NCBI GenBank assembly: GCA_016874035.1
Contig: VGVM01000012.1
Coordinates: 1 to 53,023, forward strand
Reading direction: 5' to 3'
Length of the DNA: 53,023 nucleotides
From: Gemmatimonadota bacterium
Lineage (GTDB): Bacteria > Gemmatimonadota > Gemmatimonadetes > Gemmatimonadales > Gemmatimonadaceae
In this document: positions 8,625-16,930 of the stretch, piece after piece
Layout of the letters: every line of letters starts with the position of its first letter
Numbering within the stretch: the first letter of the stretch is position 1
Made by a program: the position numbers and the translations under genes
The notes under the pieces: generated by a model
Database searches by the model: none
The model's input: the letters and a program-made list of their open reading frames with translations, nothing else
Told to the model about the DNA's origin: nothing

Positions 8625-9512
8625 ATGTCGAATCCGCTGGTCGAAACGCGACGCATAGGCCGATTCACGGTCCATGCCATACAGGCGGGCGCCCAGGCCC
8701 TCGATGGCGGCGCCATGTTCGGCGTTGTCCCCAAGACGCTCTGGTCGCGGCGCATCGCCCCGGATGAGAAGAACCGCATCCCGCTCGGGATGCGCTGCCT
8801 GCTTGTCGAGCATGATGACGGCCTGATCCTGCTTGACACCGGTGCGGGCAACAAGGAGGACGAGAAGTTCCGTTCGATCTACGGCCTGGAGAACAGCGCG
8901 CCGGATGCCGAGCCCGATGGTACGCGACGGACGGCGCTCGAAGCCGGACTTCGGGCCGCCGGCTACGGCCCCGCCGATGTGAAGCTGGTGATCAACACGC
9001 ACCTGCACTTTGACCACGCCGGTGGAAACACCTACCTGGACGCGTCGGGAATCGTCCGGCCGAGCTTTCCCAACGCGCGGTACGTGGTGCAGATGGGCGA
9101 ACACGAGTGGGCGACGCACACCAACGAACGGACGGCGGCGAGCTACTTCGGGAAGAACTGGGATCCGATCATCCAAGCGAACCGGTTCGATTTCATCGTC
9201 GGCGACCGAGAAGTTGTGCCGGGGATCAGCGTGACCGTGACCGCGGGCCACACTCCACACCATCAGAGCGTGCTCATTGACGGCGGGGACGGATTGGCGT
9301 GCTTCCTTGGGGACTTGTGCCCGACCTCGGCTCACCTACCGCTGCCCTGGATCATGGGCTACGACGTCGAGCCGCTCGTGACGCTGGAGTCGAAACGCCG
9401 GCTGCTGGGTCGAGCGGCCGCCGAAGGGTGGCTGCTGATCTTCGAGCATGACGCCAGCGTCCCGTGGGGCCGGGCCGTCCACGATGGCAAGGGGTACGCG
9501 CTCGCGACCTGA
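8625..9512 (+). CDS. Metallo-beta-lactamase-fold hydrolase
   Basis: A 295-residue MBL-fold protein. The metal-binding signature is THLHFDHAGG, with a downstream TAGHTPHHQS histidine, GDLCPT aspartate and a C-terminal FEHD histidine. This is the full set of di-zinc ligands. The sequence belongs to the broad class containing lactonases and other esterases; substrate is not predictable. I chose ATG 8625 (MSNPLVETRR...) over an in-frame ATG 19 codons earlier that overlaps the exonuclease gene, because the upstream residues are low complexity. Confidence 0.8.
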   Translation: MSNPLVETRRIGRFTVHAIQAGAQALDGGAMFGVVPKTLWSRRIAPDEKNRIPLGMRCLLVEHDDGLILLDTGAGNKEDEKFRSIYGLENSAPDAEPDGTRRTALEAGLRAAGYGPADVKLVINTHLHFDHAGGNTYLDASGIVRPSFPNARYVVQMGEHEWATHTNERTAASYFGKNWDPIIQANRFDFIVGDREVVPGISVTVTAGHTPHHQSVLIDGGDGLACFLGDLCPTSAHLPLPWIMGYDVEPLVTLESKRRLLGRAAAEGWLLIFEHDASVPWGRAVHDGKGYALAT

Positions 9513-9607
9513 CGCGGCGTTGCCAGTGAGGCGGGACTGCGCGCCCCGGTCCGGGAAGCGTTACCACGCGCGGCCGTTGGCGGCGCGGTGTAGCGGCTCC
9601 GGCTGAC

Positions 9608-9636
9608 TTGCGCTAACCCCAATCCCTGCCTAGGTT
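9608..9636 (+). promoter_or_regulatory. Possible sigma70-type promoter for infC-rpmI-rplT
   Basis: TTGCGC (9608-9613), a 17-base spacer, then TAGGTT (9631-9636). Each box matches only three of six consensus bases. The spacing is ideal, and the -10 box resembles the TAGCTT proposed upstream of rplM. It would leave a leader of about 200 bases. It is weak evidence taken alone. Confidence 0.3.
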
Positions 9637-9780
9637 TACCGGACATCGCAAAGTGGTTCGGCCTCACGCTACACCAGCCGAGCCCACCCTTTGGCCCTCG
9701 TCGGCGGCAACGACGTTGTGCTGCAGGTGTCCATGACTGACCGTCCGCACAGCGACTGTTCGCTGGGTGGCGTCGTGTTC

Positions 9781-9822
9781 GCGGGCCCTGAGAGGAATCC
9801 AAGGGTCCGCGATTTGTTTTTT
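9781..9822 (+). terminator. Intrinsic-terminator-like attenuator before infC
   Basis: GCGGGCCCT (9781-9789) pairs along its full length with AGGGTCCGC (9802-9810), using one G-U pair, around a 12-base loop. It is followed by a T-rich run (TTTGTTTTTT, 9813-9822). It ends only eight bases before the infC Shine-Dalgarno. A terminator here would cut off the IF3/L35/L20 operon, so it is best read as a conditional attenuator rather than the end of the upstream gene, which stopped 270 bases earlier. Confidence 0.65.
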
Positions 9823-9844
9823 CACCAGTTGGAGGAGCGCCTCG

Positions 9845-10366
9845 ATTAACGAAACACCAGTAAAGCGGGGGCCGCGGGTCAACCGGCAAATCCGCATCAG
9901 CCCGGTCCGGGTCATCGGCGCCGATGGTTCGCAGCTGGGCATCATGGAGACCGAGGCGGCACTCGCATCGGCTGTTGAACAGGGATACGACCTCGTCGAA
10001 GTGGCAGCGATGGCGCGCCCCCCCGTGGTCCGGATCATGGACTACGGGAAGTACAAGTTCGAGATGGCGAAGCAGGCTCGACAGGCCAAGAAGAAGCAGC
10101 ACGTGATCCAGATCAAGGAGGTGAAGTACCGCCCCGGGATCGAGGATCATGATTTCGAGACAAAGACGCGCCACGCCCGGCGGTTCCTGGGCGAGGGCAA
10201 CAAGGTGAAGGTGACGTTGATGTTCCGCGGTCGGCAGATCACGCATCCGGAGTTGGGACGCGCGGTCGTGAACCGGGTGGCAGCCGCGCTGGCGGACGTG
10301 GCGAAGATCGAGACGGACGCGCGCCTTGAGGGCAAGGCGCTGACGATGATTCTGACGCCCAAGTAG
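9845..10366 (+). CDS. infC: Translation initiation factor IF-3, AUU start
   Basis: A 173-residue IF-3, with N-terminal ([15 protein letters not shown]) and C-terminal ([32 protein letters not shown]) domains and the linker DYGKYKFE. It binds 30S subunits and proofreads start-codon selection. No ATG, GTG or TTG stands at the expected position. The homologous N-terminus begins at ATT 9845, preceded by an excellent GGAGGAG (9831-9837) with seven-base spacing. AUU starts on infC are known from enterobacteria, where IF-3 discriminates against its own start codon and so autoregulates. The same logic probably applies here. Operon order is infC-rpmI-rplT. Confidence 0.93.
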   Translation: MNETPVKRGPRVNRQIRISPVRVIGADGSQLGIMETEAALASAVEQGYDLVEVAAMARPPVVRIMDYGKYKFEMAKQARQAKKKQHVIQIKEVKYRPGIEDHDFETKTRHARRFLGEGNKVKVTLMFRGRQITHPELGRAVVNRVAAALADVAKIETDARLEGKALTMILTPK

Positions 10367-10380
10367 GGCAGGGATACGCA

Positions 10381-10578
10381 ATGCCAAAGATGAAGACGCA
10401 CAAGGGAGCGAAGAAGCGCTTCTCTGTGACCGGGAAGGGAAAGGTGCGCCGCCTCAAGGCGTACAAGAGCCACATCCTCACCAAGAAGGACGCGAAGCGG
10501 AAACGCCGCCTCCGTCGGCCTGCGATCGTCGGCCCGGTGGGTGACACGAAGCGCATGCGCCGCCTCTTGCAGGCCTAG
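10381..10578 (+). CDS. rpmI: 50S ribosomal protein L35
   Basis: A 65-residue, Lys/Arg-rich protein starting [22 protein letters not shown], the L35 hallmark. It lies 14 bases after infC and 20 bases before rplT, in the universal infC-rpmI-rplT order. It is a structural protein of the large subunit. Confidence 0.97.
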   Translation: MPKMKTHKGAKKRFSVTGKGKVRRLKAYKSHILTKKDAKRKRRLRRPAIVGPVGDTKRMRRLLQA

Positions 10579-10598
10579 CACGCTAAGGAGACCAATCA

Positions 10599-10961
10599 AT
10601 GCCACGCGTCAAATCCAACGTTGCGCGACTGAAGCGCAAGAAGCAGGTCATGAAGGCCGCTCGCGGCGCCTTCGGCGGTCGGAGCAAGCTCTGGAAGGCC
10701 GCCAAGGAGACGGTCGAGCGCGGTTGGGTGTATGCCTACCGCGATCGGAAGAACAAGAAGCGCGAGTTCCGCCGCCTGTGGATCGTCCGCATCAACGCGG
10801 CCGCCCACCAGAACGCCCTCAACTACAACGCGTTCATGAACGGGCTGCGGAAGGCCGGCATCGAGGTGGATCGCAAGATGCTCGCCGACATTGCCGTTCG
10901 TGATCCGGCCGCGTTTACCGCGCTCGCCGATCAGGCCAAGAAGGCGCTCGCCGCCGCGTAG
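10599..10961 (+). CDS. rplT: 50S ribosomal protein L20
   Basis: A 120-residue protein of standard L20 length, with the long basic N-terminal helix ([20 protein letters not shown]) and globular C-terminal domain ([20 protein letters not shown]). It is essential early in 50S assembly. In other bacteria L20 represses its own operon through the leader or intercistronic RNA, which makes the structured leader upstream of infC relevant. AAGGAG lies upstream of the ATG. A strong GAAA-capped hairpin follows the stop. Confidence 0.97.
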   Translation: MPRVKSNVARLKRKKQVMKAARGAFGGRSKLWKAAKETVERGWVYAYRDRKNKKREFRRLWIVRINAAAHQNALNYNAFMNGLRKAGIEVDRKMLADIAVRDPAAFTALADQAKKALAAA

Positions 10962-10996
10962 TCCGTTTGCCAGCCAAGCACGGTTGGCGAGTTTGA

Positions 10997-11030
10997 AACG
11001 GAGGGCGGCGCGAAAGCGCCGCCCTCCGTT
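10997..11030 (+). terminator. Perfect 15-bp hairpin with GAAA loop after rplT
   Basis: AACGGAGGGCGGCGC (10997-11011) and GCGCCGCCCTCCGTT (11016-11030) are exact complements around a GAAA tetraloop. It lies 36 bases after the rplT stop and 65 bases before pheS. There is no U-tract beyond the final two T's. It may act as a weak terminator, a 3'-end stabiliser against exonucleases, or a processing site between the two operons. Confidence 0.6.
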
Positions 11031-11094
11031 AGCGTTAACACCGCGCCGCGCGCGCACGTTTCGTCCCCCAAGCCCCAGGTTTACCCGCGTCATC

Positions 11095-12135
11095 GTGGCT
11101 GACTCGCTTACCCTCGACGAATTCCTCGCCCGCGTCGCCGCGTTTTCGGCCGAGGCCAGGCCGGCGATCGCCGCCGCGGACAGTGCGGACGCCCTGGAGG
11201 GCGTGCGTGCGAAGTACCTCGGGCGAAACCACGGCTGGCTCAAGGACCTGTCCGCCGCACTCGGCCAGCTCCCCAAGGAAGCGCGGGGCGCAGCCGGGAA
11301 GGCGTTCAACGACGCCCGCACCGACGTCGAGGGCGCTCTCGAAACTCGGCAGGCGTCGCTTGCCCCGTCGTCCGCCGGCGTCGCCCTCGCGGATCCCACC
11401 ATGCCCGCGCGGCACGCGTGGCGCGGCGCGGTGCATCCCGTTTCGCAGGTCATTGATGAAGTCGTCGCGATCTTCCGCGAACTCGGGTTCACCGTCGCAC
11501 TGGGGCCTGAGGCGGAGTCGCCGTGGTACAACTTCGGCTCGCTGAACTTCCCGGCGGATCACCCCGCGATGGACCTGCACGACACGCTGTACATCTCGGA
11601 TGACGTCGTGCTGCGCACGCACACGTCTCCGGTGCAGGTGCGCACGCTGCAGTCCTACCCGCCGCCGATCCGCGTGCTGATTCCCGGCAACGTGCATCGC
11701 CGCGACCCGTTCGACCCGTCCCATGCGCCGACATTTGCGCAGATCGAGGGCCTCGTCGTGGACGAAGGCATCAGTTTCGCCGACCTCAAGGCGACGCTGA
11801 CGCATTTCGCCAACCGGTTCTTCGGCTCGACGAAGACCCGGTTCCGGCCCTCGTACTTCCCGTTCACCGAACCGAGCGCCGAGATGGACGTGCTCTGCGG
11901 CGTGTGCAAGGGCAGTGGCTGCGGCGTCTGCAAGCAGTCGGGGTGGGTGGAGATCCTCGGGAGCGGACTTGTGCATCCCGCCGTGCTCGAAAGCGCGGGC
12001 GTGGACAGTGAGCGATACAGCGGGTGGGCGTTCGGGATGGGTCCGGCGCGTACCGCGCTCGCGCGGCACGGCATTCCGGACATCCGGCTCCTGTACGACT
12101 CGGATGTGCGCTTCCTCGACCAGTTCGCGCGATGA
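11095..12135 (+). CDS. pheS: Phenylalanyl-tRNA synthetase alpha subunit
   Basis: A 346-residue class II synthetase subunit that charges tRNA-Phe together with PheT. The N-terminal helical tRNA-binding arm (about 1-90) is followed by the catalytic core: HDTLYISDD, HTSPVQ, motif 2 region NVHRRDPFDPSHAPTFAQIEG, PFTEPSAEMDV and motif 3 GWAFGMGPARTALARHGI. A CxxC pair of knuckles (CGVCKGSGCGVCKQSGW) occurs, as in many bacterial PheS. The frame is open upstream; GTG 11095 gives the expected N-terminus. The stop overlaps the pheT start (ATGA). Confidence 0.95.
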   Translation: MADSLTLDEFLARVAAFSAEARPAIAAADSADALEGVRAKYLGRNHGWLKDLSAALGQLPKEARGAAGKAFNDARTDVEGALETRQASLAPSSAGVALADPTMPARHAWRGAVHPVSQVIDEVVAIFRELGFTVALGPEAESPWYNFGSLNFPADHPAMDLHDTLYISDDVVLRTHTSPVQVRTLQSYPPPIRVLIPGNVHRRDPFDPSHAPTFAQIEGLVVDEGISFADLKATLTHFANRFFGSTKTRFRPSYFPFTEPSAEMDVLCGVCKGSGCGVCKQSGWVEILGSGLVHPAVLESAGVDSERYSGWAFGMGPARTALARHGIPDIRLLYDSDVRFLDQFAR

Positions 12136-14555
12136 ACGTCTCGCATGAATGGCTGGGCGCGTTCGTGCCGCACGGACTTCCGGCCGAACGCGTACGTGAC
12201 CTGATCACCGCGCACGTCGCGACGGTCGAGGGGTTCGAGCGCACCCGTGCGGAGCTGGCGCCGTTCGTTGTCGGGCAGGTCGTCGCCTCGGAGCGGATCC
12301 CAGACACGCGCCTCTCGTTCAATAAGGTTGACGACGGCACCGGCACGTTGCTCGAGGTCGTCTGCGGCGCACCGAACGTCACGGTGGGCGCGAAGTACCC
12401 GTTCGCGCGCACCGGCACAACAATGCCCGCGGGCTTCGTAATCGAGAAAAAGAAGATTCGCGGGTTCACGTCCAACGGCATGCTCTGCTCGGCGCGCGAA
12501 CTCGGACTCGGTGACGACCACGACGGGATCTACGCGCTGGACACCGAAGCACCCGTGGGCACGCCGCTCCTCTCGGTGCTGCCGCTCGCGGATACGCGCC
12601 TCGTGCTGGATGTGCTCCCGAACCGGCCAGACCTGCTGTCGCACCTGGGCGTCGCGCGCGAGCTTGCGGCGCTCACGGGGACCACCGTGCGCCTGCCGGA
12701 AGAGCTGCCTGCTGCAGCGGCGGTTACACCGGTTCGCGGCGCGGCGTCGGCGTCGGCGGGGGGCGTCCGGGTCACGCTCGCGGACTCCGCCGATTGCGGG
12801 CGCTACTGCGCGGTGATTATCCGCGGCCTGAAGGTCGGGCCGAGCCCTGATTGGCTGCGGCGCCGCGTCGAAAGCGTGGGTGGCCGCTCCATCAACAATG
12901 TGGTGGACGCGACCAACTACCTCCTGCACGGGTTTGGACAACCGGTCCACGCATTCGACCTCGCGACGCTCGGGGGCGGCGCGATCGGAGTCCGCCGGGC
13001 TGCGGCCGGGGAATCGCTCACCACGCTCGACGGTGCTGCGCGCACGCTCGATGCCTCGGTGCTGGTGATCGCCGACGCCTCCGTCCCGGTCGCCCTCGCC
13101 GGGTTGATGGGCGGCAAGGCGACGGAGGTGACCGAATGCACGACGGACGTGCTGCTGGAAGTCGCGACGTTCGCGCCGCGGGTCGTGCGCGGCGGTCGGC
13201 GCAAGCTGGGAATGTCCACCGACGCGAGCTACCGCTATGAGCGGGGCATTGATGACGCCGCGGTGGAGTCGAACGCGCGAATCGCGGCGGCGTTGATCGT
13301 GGCGGTGGCCGGAGGCGAAGTCGCCGCCATGGCGAGCGTCGGCACCGATCCGGCGGCGCGCGCGAGTGTCGCTGTCGCGGCGACCAAGGTGTCGCGGTTG
13401 CTCGGCGACGCGGTCGGGCCCGAGGAATCGGCGGCGCTCCTGCGCGCGATCGGTTTCGCGACAACGGTTGACGGCGACCGCGTGACGGCGACTCCACCAA
13501 GCTGGCGGCACGACGTCGCACGCGACGTGGATTTGGTGGAGGACATCGCCCGGCTGCGCGGCTTCGACCGGTTGCCGGACGCCCTCACGGCTGCGCGGCT
13601 GGGAACCGTCCCGGATCATCCGCTCTACACGCTGGGCGTTCGGGTGCGAAACGCGCTCGTCGCCGACGGGCTGCTCGAAGTCCGCCCGCTGCCGTATCGG
13701 GCCGGCGCGGAGCGGCCGCTCGTCCGTGTCCGGAATCCGCTTGGCGAGGACGAACCGTTCCTGCGCGACTCGATCCTGGACACGCTCGCGCGGCGTGCGG
13801 AACACAACCTCGCGCGGATGCAGGGGAACGTCCGGATCTTCGAGATCGGGACGGCGTTCCTGCCGGGCGACGGCGCCTCTGTGAAGGAAGCGATCCATGT
13901 CGGTGCGCTGGTCATGGGGGCACGCCGCCCGCCGCACTTCACGGAATCCGAGCCGCCCGCGTTCGACGCGTGGGACGCCAAGGCGCTCGCGGAGCGCATG
14001 GTGCATGCCGCGTGGCCGGCGTCGCGCGTGGAGCTGAAACCCGCCGAGGCGCCGGCGCTGTGGTCGGCCCTTGTTGATGGCACCGCGCGCGGCGTGGTTA
14101 CGCCGGTCGCGCTGGACGCGCCGGTCTGGGCCAGCGCCGCGTTCGGTGTCGAACTGACGCTGGGCAAGATGCCGGCGCGCCCGCCCGCCGCCCGCGGCGC
14201 GCACGAATACGAGCGGACGGGCGGCGCTGACCGGAGCACGACGCCCGCGCGTTATGTGCCGCTTCCGACCACGCCGGCGGCGGAGTTCGACCTCGCGCTC
14301 GTCGTGCCCGACGCCGTCAGCGCCGCGGCGGTGGAGAAGACGCTCCGCGGCGTGAGCGGCGAGATGCTGGAGTCGCTCCTGCTGTTCGACGAATACCGCG
14401 GCGACAAGGTGCCCGCGGGCACCCGGTCGCTGGCCTGGCGGCTTACGTTCCGGCATCCCGAACGCACGCTCCGCGACAAGGAAATCGAAGGGCGTCGCGC
14501 GCAGTTGCTCAAGACTCTCGAGAAGGAGCTGAACGTCCGTGCCCGAACAACCTGA
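12132..14555 (+). CDS. pheT: Phenylalanyl-tRNA synthetase beta subunit
   Basis: An 807-residue protein of normal length. It begins MNVSHEWLGAFVP. An EMAP/OB tRNA-binding domain (about 40-145; VVCGAPNVTVGAKYPFA) is followed by the B3/B4 editing domain that removes mischarged Tyr. Next come the B5 domain and a class-II-like core (GRRKLGMSTDASYRYERGID), and a C-terminal FDX-ACB anticodon-binding domain (YVPLPTTPAAEFDLALVV). It overlaps pheS by four bases and the following coiled-coil gene by 17 bases. Confidence 0.95.
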   Translation: MNVSHEWLGAFVPHGLPAERVRDLITAHVATVEGFERTRAELAPFVVGQVVASERIPDTRLSFNKVDDGTGTLLEVVCGAPNVTVGAKYPFARTGTTMPAGFVIEKKKIRGFTSNGMLCSARELGLGDDHDGIYALDTEAPVGTPLLSVLPLADTRLVLDVLPNRPDLLSHLGVARELAALTGTTVRLPEELPAAAAVTPVRGAASASAGGVRVTLADSADCGRYCAVIIRGLKVGPSPDWLRRRVESVGGRSINNVVDATNYLLHGFGQPVHAFDLATLGGGAIGVRRAAAGESLTTLDGAARTLDASVLVIADASVPVALAGLMGGKATEVTECTTDVLLEVATFAPRVVRGGRRKLGMSTDASYRYERGIDDAAVESNARIAAALIVAVAGGEVAAMASVGTDPAARASVAVAATKVSRLLGDAVGPEESAALLRAIGFATTVDGDRVTATPPSWRHDVARDVDLVEDIARLRGFDRLPDALTAARLGTVPDHPLYTLGVRVRNALVADGLLEVRPLPYRAGAERPLVRVRNPLGEDEPFLRDSILDTLARRAEHNLARMQGNVRIFEIGTAFLPGDGASVKEAIHVGALVMGARRPPHFTESEPPAFDAWDAKALAERMVHAAWPASRVELKPAEAPALWSALVDGTARGVVTPVALDAPVWASAAFGVELTLGKMPARPPAARGAHEYERTGGADRSTTPARYVPLPTTPAAEFDLALVVPDAVSAAAVEKTLRGVSGEMLESLLLFDEYRGDKVPAGTRSLAWRLTFRHPERTLRDKEIEGRRAQLLKTLEKELNVRARTT

Positions 14556-14826
14556 CGCGGCCGCATTCGACGAGTTGTCCGCCCTCGTCCGAAACCTCGG
14601 CGAGGAGATCGCGACATTCCGCAAACGCGCGCATGCGGCGGAGGCGCGCCTTCAGGCGATCGCGACGCGCGGCGGTGGCGGAGACGCGGCGGCCGAAGAA
14701 CGGGTGGGGCAGCTCGAGGCCGAGAACGCCGAGCTGCGGGCGCGGCTCGCCGCCGTCTCGGAGCGCACGGGCAAGGTGCTCGAGCGCGTGCGCTTCATGC
14801 GCCAGCAGCATCAGGGGGGCGTCTGA
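14539..14826 (+). CDS. Small coiled-coil protein upstream of zapA (function unknown)
   Basis: A 95-residue protein, almost entirely predicted coiled coil in two segments (about 8-48 and 57-88) separated by a glycine run. It starts at GTG 14539 within the end of pheT, with GGAG about 11 bases upstream, and shares one base with the zapA start. The position beside zapA suggests a divisome partner; ZapB of enterobacteria is a coiled coil of similar size. No sequence motif proves that. It is conserved in reading frame with good coupling, so I regard it as real. Confidence 0.65.
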   Translation: MPEQPDAAAFDELSALVRNLGEEIATFRKRAHAAEARLQAIATRGGGGDAAAEERVGQLEAENAELRARLAAVSERTGKVLERVRFMRQQHQGGV

Positions 14827-15140
14827 TGAGCACCAAGCACAGCACGACCGTGATCGTCGCGGGCGAGTCGTACAACCTCAAGTCCGACATGACGCCCGAG
14901 CGAACGCACGAAGTGGCGGCGCGCGTGGATCGTGAGATCGCGGCCCTCGCGGCGCACCCGGGTGCCACGCTGTCACACCGCGTCGCCGTCCAGGCCGCGA
15001 TGTCCATCGCGGGTGAGCTGTTTCGCGTCCAGGACGAGCGCGCCGCGCTCGCCACGGAGATGCGGGCGCTGTCGAGCGAGCTTCGGCGCTGGCTACCGCC
15101 CGCGAAGCGCGTGACCGGGGCGCAGGCCGCGCAGGAGTAG
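14826..15140 (+). CDS. zapA: Cell division protein ZapA
   Basis: A 104-residue protein. The N-terminal globular domain (STTVIVAGESYNLKSDMTPERTHEVAARVDREI) matches ZapA, and a C-terminal coiled coil follows (about 60-90). ZapA cross-links FtsZ filaments and stabilises the Z-ring. The context pheT-x-zapA, with rny further on, is typical of many bacteria. The ATG overlaps the last base of the preceding gene, so the two are translated together. A response-regulator gene on the opposite strand ends ten bases later. Confidence 0.88.
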   Translation: MSTKHSTTVIVAGESYNLKSDMTPERTHEVAARVDREIAALAAHPGATLSHRVAVQAAMSIAGELFRVQDERAALATEMRALSSELRRWLPPAKRVTGAQAAQE

Positions 15141-15150
15141 TCGCCGGCGC

Positions 15151-15573
15151 TCAGGCGCCGAGTACGCTCCGAACCACCATGGTCAGCTCGGCCGCCGTGA
15201 ACGGCTTGAGGAGGATTGACACCGTGTCGGCCGTCGCGTGCTCGTCCGTGGTCGCCTCGGTTGCCCCGGTCACGAGCACGACGCGCAGGTCACTGCGCCG
15301 CGCGAGGAGCGCCGCCAGGATTTCGCCGCCGGAGGTGCCAGGCAGGTTCCAATCGAGCAGCACCAACTGGATGTCGGGGGCGTTGGCGTCGTAGAGTCGC
15401 AGCGCCTCGCTGCCGCCGGACGCCATCAGCGGCCGGCACCCGCACTGCGTGAGGATTTTTCCGATCAGGTGTCGGATGCTCGTGTCGTCCTCGACAACAA
15501 GGACCACGGGCCCGGATTCACCATGCGTTCGTGTCAGCGCCGGCCCCGTCCAGGGCGACGAATTCCTGGTCAT
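15151..15573 (-). CDS. Single-domain response regulator
   Basis: A 140-residue receiver domain: VVLVVEDDTSIRHLI (acidic pair), phosphoacceptor Asp in LLDWNLPGTSGGE, Thr in VLVTGATE and Lys in LLKPFTAAEL. No output domain. The ATG at 15573 overlaps the stop of the upstream EAL regulator by four bases on the same strand, so the two are co-translated. It may act as a phosphate sink or CheY-like adaptor for the divergent hybrid kinase at 17162-18268. A longer frame upstream only reads through the EAL gene and was not used. Confidence 0.85.
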   Translation of the reverse strand: MTRNSSPWTGPALTRTHGESGPVVLVVEDDTSIRHLIGKILTQCGCRPLMASGGSEALRLYDANAPDIQLVLLDWNLPGTSGGEILAALLARRSDLRVVLVTGATEATTDEHATADTVSILLKPFTAAELTMVVRSVLGA

Positions 15574-16829
15574 CGACCGGCGCCGGCAATCACGCCCGAA
15601 CCCGTGAACGAACGCGTCAGGTTCCACTGCGCCGCCCATGCGTAGAGCGCATGCTCGGTCATCGGCCGCGCCGTGAAATAGCCCTGCATCTCCTCGCAGC
15701 CGAGCGATTGCAGGAGGTCCCATTCCGGTCGTTGCTGGATGCCTTCGGCCACCGAGGTCATCTCGAGGTTGCGCGCGAGCGCGACGCTTGCCTCGACAAC
15801 CGAGCGCTTGGTGGCGGACTCGGCCGCCCCATGCACGAACTGGCGGTCAATCTTCAGCTCGTTGAAGGGGAGTCGCCGCAGCTGGGCGAGGCCGGAGTGT
15901 CCCGTGCCGAAGTCGTCTATCGCGAGCCCGAATCCCTTCAGGCGGAGTCGCGTGGCTACATCGAGCATGCGCACGGCGTCCTTCGCCACGGACCGCTCCG
16001 TGATCTCCAGCGTGATGTACTGCGGCGGCACCCCGTGCCGTCGCGCGAGCGCCTCGACCCGCTCGGGCAGGTCCACCTGGTCGAACGCCCGCGCATGCAC
16101 GTTGAGCGCAATGTTGAGGTCCGAGCCGCCCTCGCGCCAGCGTACGGAGAAGGCCATCGCCTCCTCGAGCGTGAAGTCAAGGAGCCAGCGGCCAAGCGAG
16201 TCCGACTCCTCGCACACGGCGACGAAGACATCGGGGCTGATCGCGCCGTATTCCGGGTGGTTCCAGCGCGCGAGCGCCTCGACCCCCGCGAATTGCCCGG
16301 TCGCCATCACGATCTTTGGCTGGTATACGAGGTGCAACGCGCCGCTCGTGAGTACCTGGCGAATGGTGTCACGCGCCAGGCCCGGGGCTTCCGCGGGCGG
16401 TGAACCCTGGCCCTCGAGAACCTTGTAGAGGATCGGTTCGAGCTTCTCGGTGGTCACCGGCTTTGGGATCGTGCCGAGAATCCGCAGGCCCTGTTCTTCC
16501 GCGAGCAGCCCCGAGGTTTCCAGTACGCGGGCGCTTTCCATGCTGACCAGCACGATCGCCGTCTGGATGCCAAGCGCGGCAAGCGCGCGGACGAGTTCGA
16601 TGCCATCGCCCTTCGGCATCTTCAGGTCGCACAGCACTACGTCGTAGGCAGCCCCTGGAGCCGTCAGGAACGAGAGCCCGCTCCGGCCGTCCTCGGCCTC
16701 CGTGATGCGCTCCACACCGAGCTGGCGGAGCACGCGCCGGACCCATCGTCGAACATGTTCCTGGTCATCCACGACAAGCACGCGGAGGCTGGCGAGTCCG
16801 GACGGGGCATACGCGACGGAGGCGGACAT
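15570..16829 (-). CDS. Response regulator with EAL domain (c-di-GMP phosphodiesterase candidate)
   Basis: A 419-residue protein. The receiver domain (about 15-140) has VLVVDDQEHVR, phosphoacceptor Asp in LCDLKMPKGDG and Lys in PKPVT. The EAL domain (about 160-410) has VEALARW, a conserved LNIALNVHA region, ITERS, AIDDFGTGHSGL, LKIDRQFV and EGI. All catalytic metal and Glu positions look intact, so c-di-GMP hydrolysis controlled by phosphorylation is likely. ATG 16829 (MSASVAYAP) is the simplest start; an in-frame codon at 16883 would add 18 residues. It is divergent from the broken kinase and followed by a second receiver gene. Confidence 0.85.
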   Translation of the reverse strand: MSASVAYAPSGLASLRVLVVDDQEHVRRWVRRVLRQLGVERITEAEDGRSGLSFLTAPGAAYDVVLCDLKMPKGDGIELVRALAALGIQTAIVLVSMESARVLETSGLLAEEQGLRILGTIPKPVTTEKLEPILYKVLEGQGSPPAEAPGLARDTIRQVLTSGALHLVYQPKIVMATGQFAGVEALARWNHPEYGAISPDVFVAVCEESDSLGRWLLDFTLEEAMAFSVRWREGGSDLNIALNVHARAFDQVDLPERVEALARRHGVPPQYITLEITERSVAKDAVRMLDVATRLRLKGFGLAIDDFGTGHSGLAQLRRLPFNELKIDRQFVHGAAESATKRSVVEASVALARNLEMTSVAEGIQQRPEWDLLQSLGCEEMQGYFTARPMTEHALYAWAAQWNLTRSFTGSGVIAGAGR

Positions 16830-16930
16830 GGGAGGTCGGGTGGGATGGGTCTGGCCTCCGGAGTATCGGGATCGCACGCGCAAGGTTGAGCGTACGACCG
16901 TCCGCCCGCGCGGCCGATACTGAACAGACC

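Larger units (their letters stand above)
9513..9844 (+). promoter_or_regulatory. infC leader region (332 bases without a gene)
   Basis: No coding potential is apparent. What can be seen: a GC hairpin at 9567-9587 (eight of nine pairs, no T-run) possibly ending the upstream transcript; a weak promoter-like pair at 9608-9636; a hairpin 9655-9662/9677-9684; a perfect 9-base complement between 9587-9595 and 9667-9675, the latter in that hairpin's loop; a terminator-like hairpin with T-run at 9781-9822; and the SD GGAGGAG at 9831-9837. Ribosomal-protein L20/IF3 leaders elsewhere use such structures for feedback, so this region is a candidate autoregulatory leader. Confidence 0.5.

Noticed and set aside
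11655-14624. 989-codon minus-strand open frame opposite pheS and pheT
   Set aside because: Shadow of pheS/pheT third-position G+C; no start context and no domain pattern.
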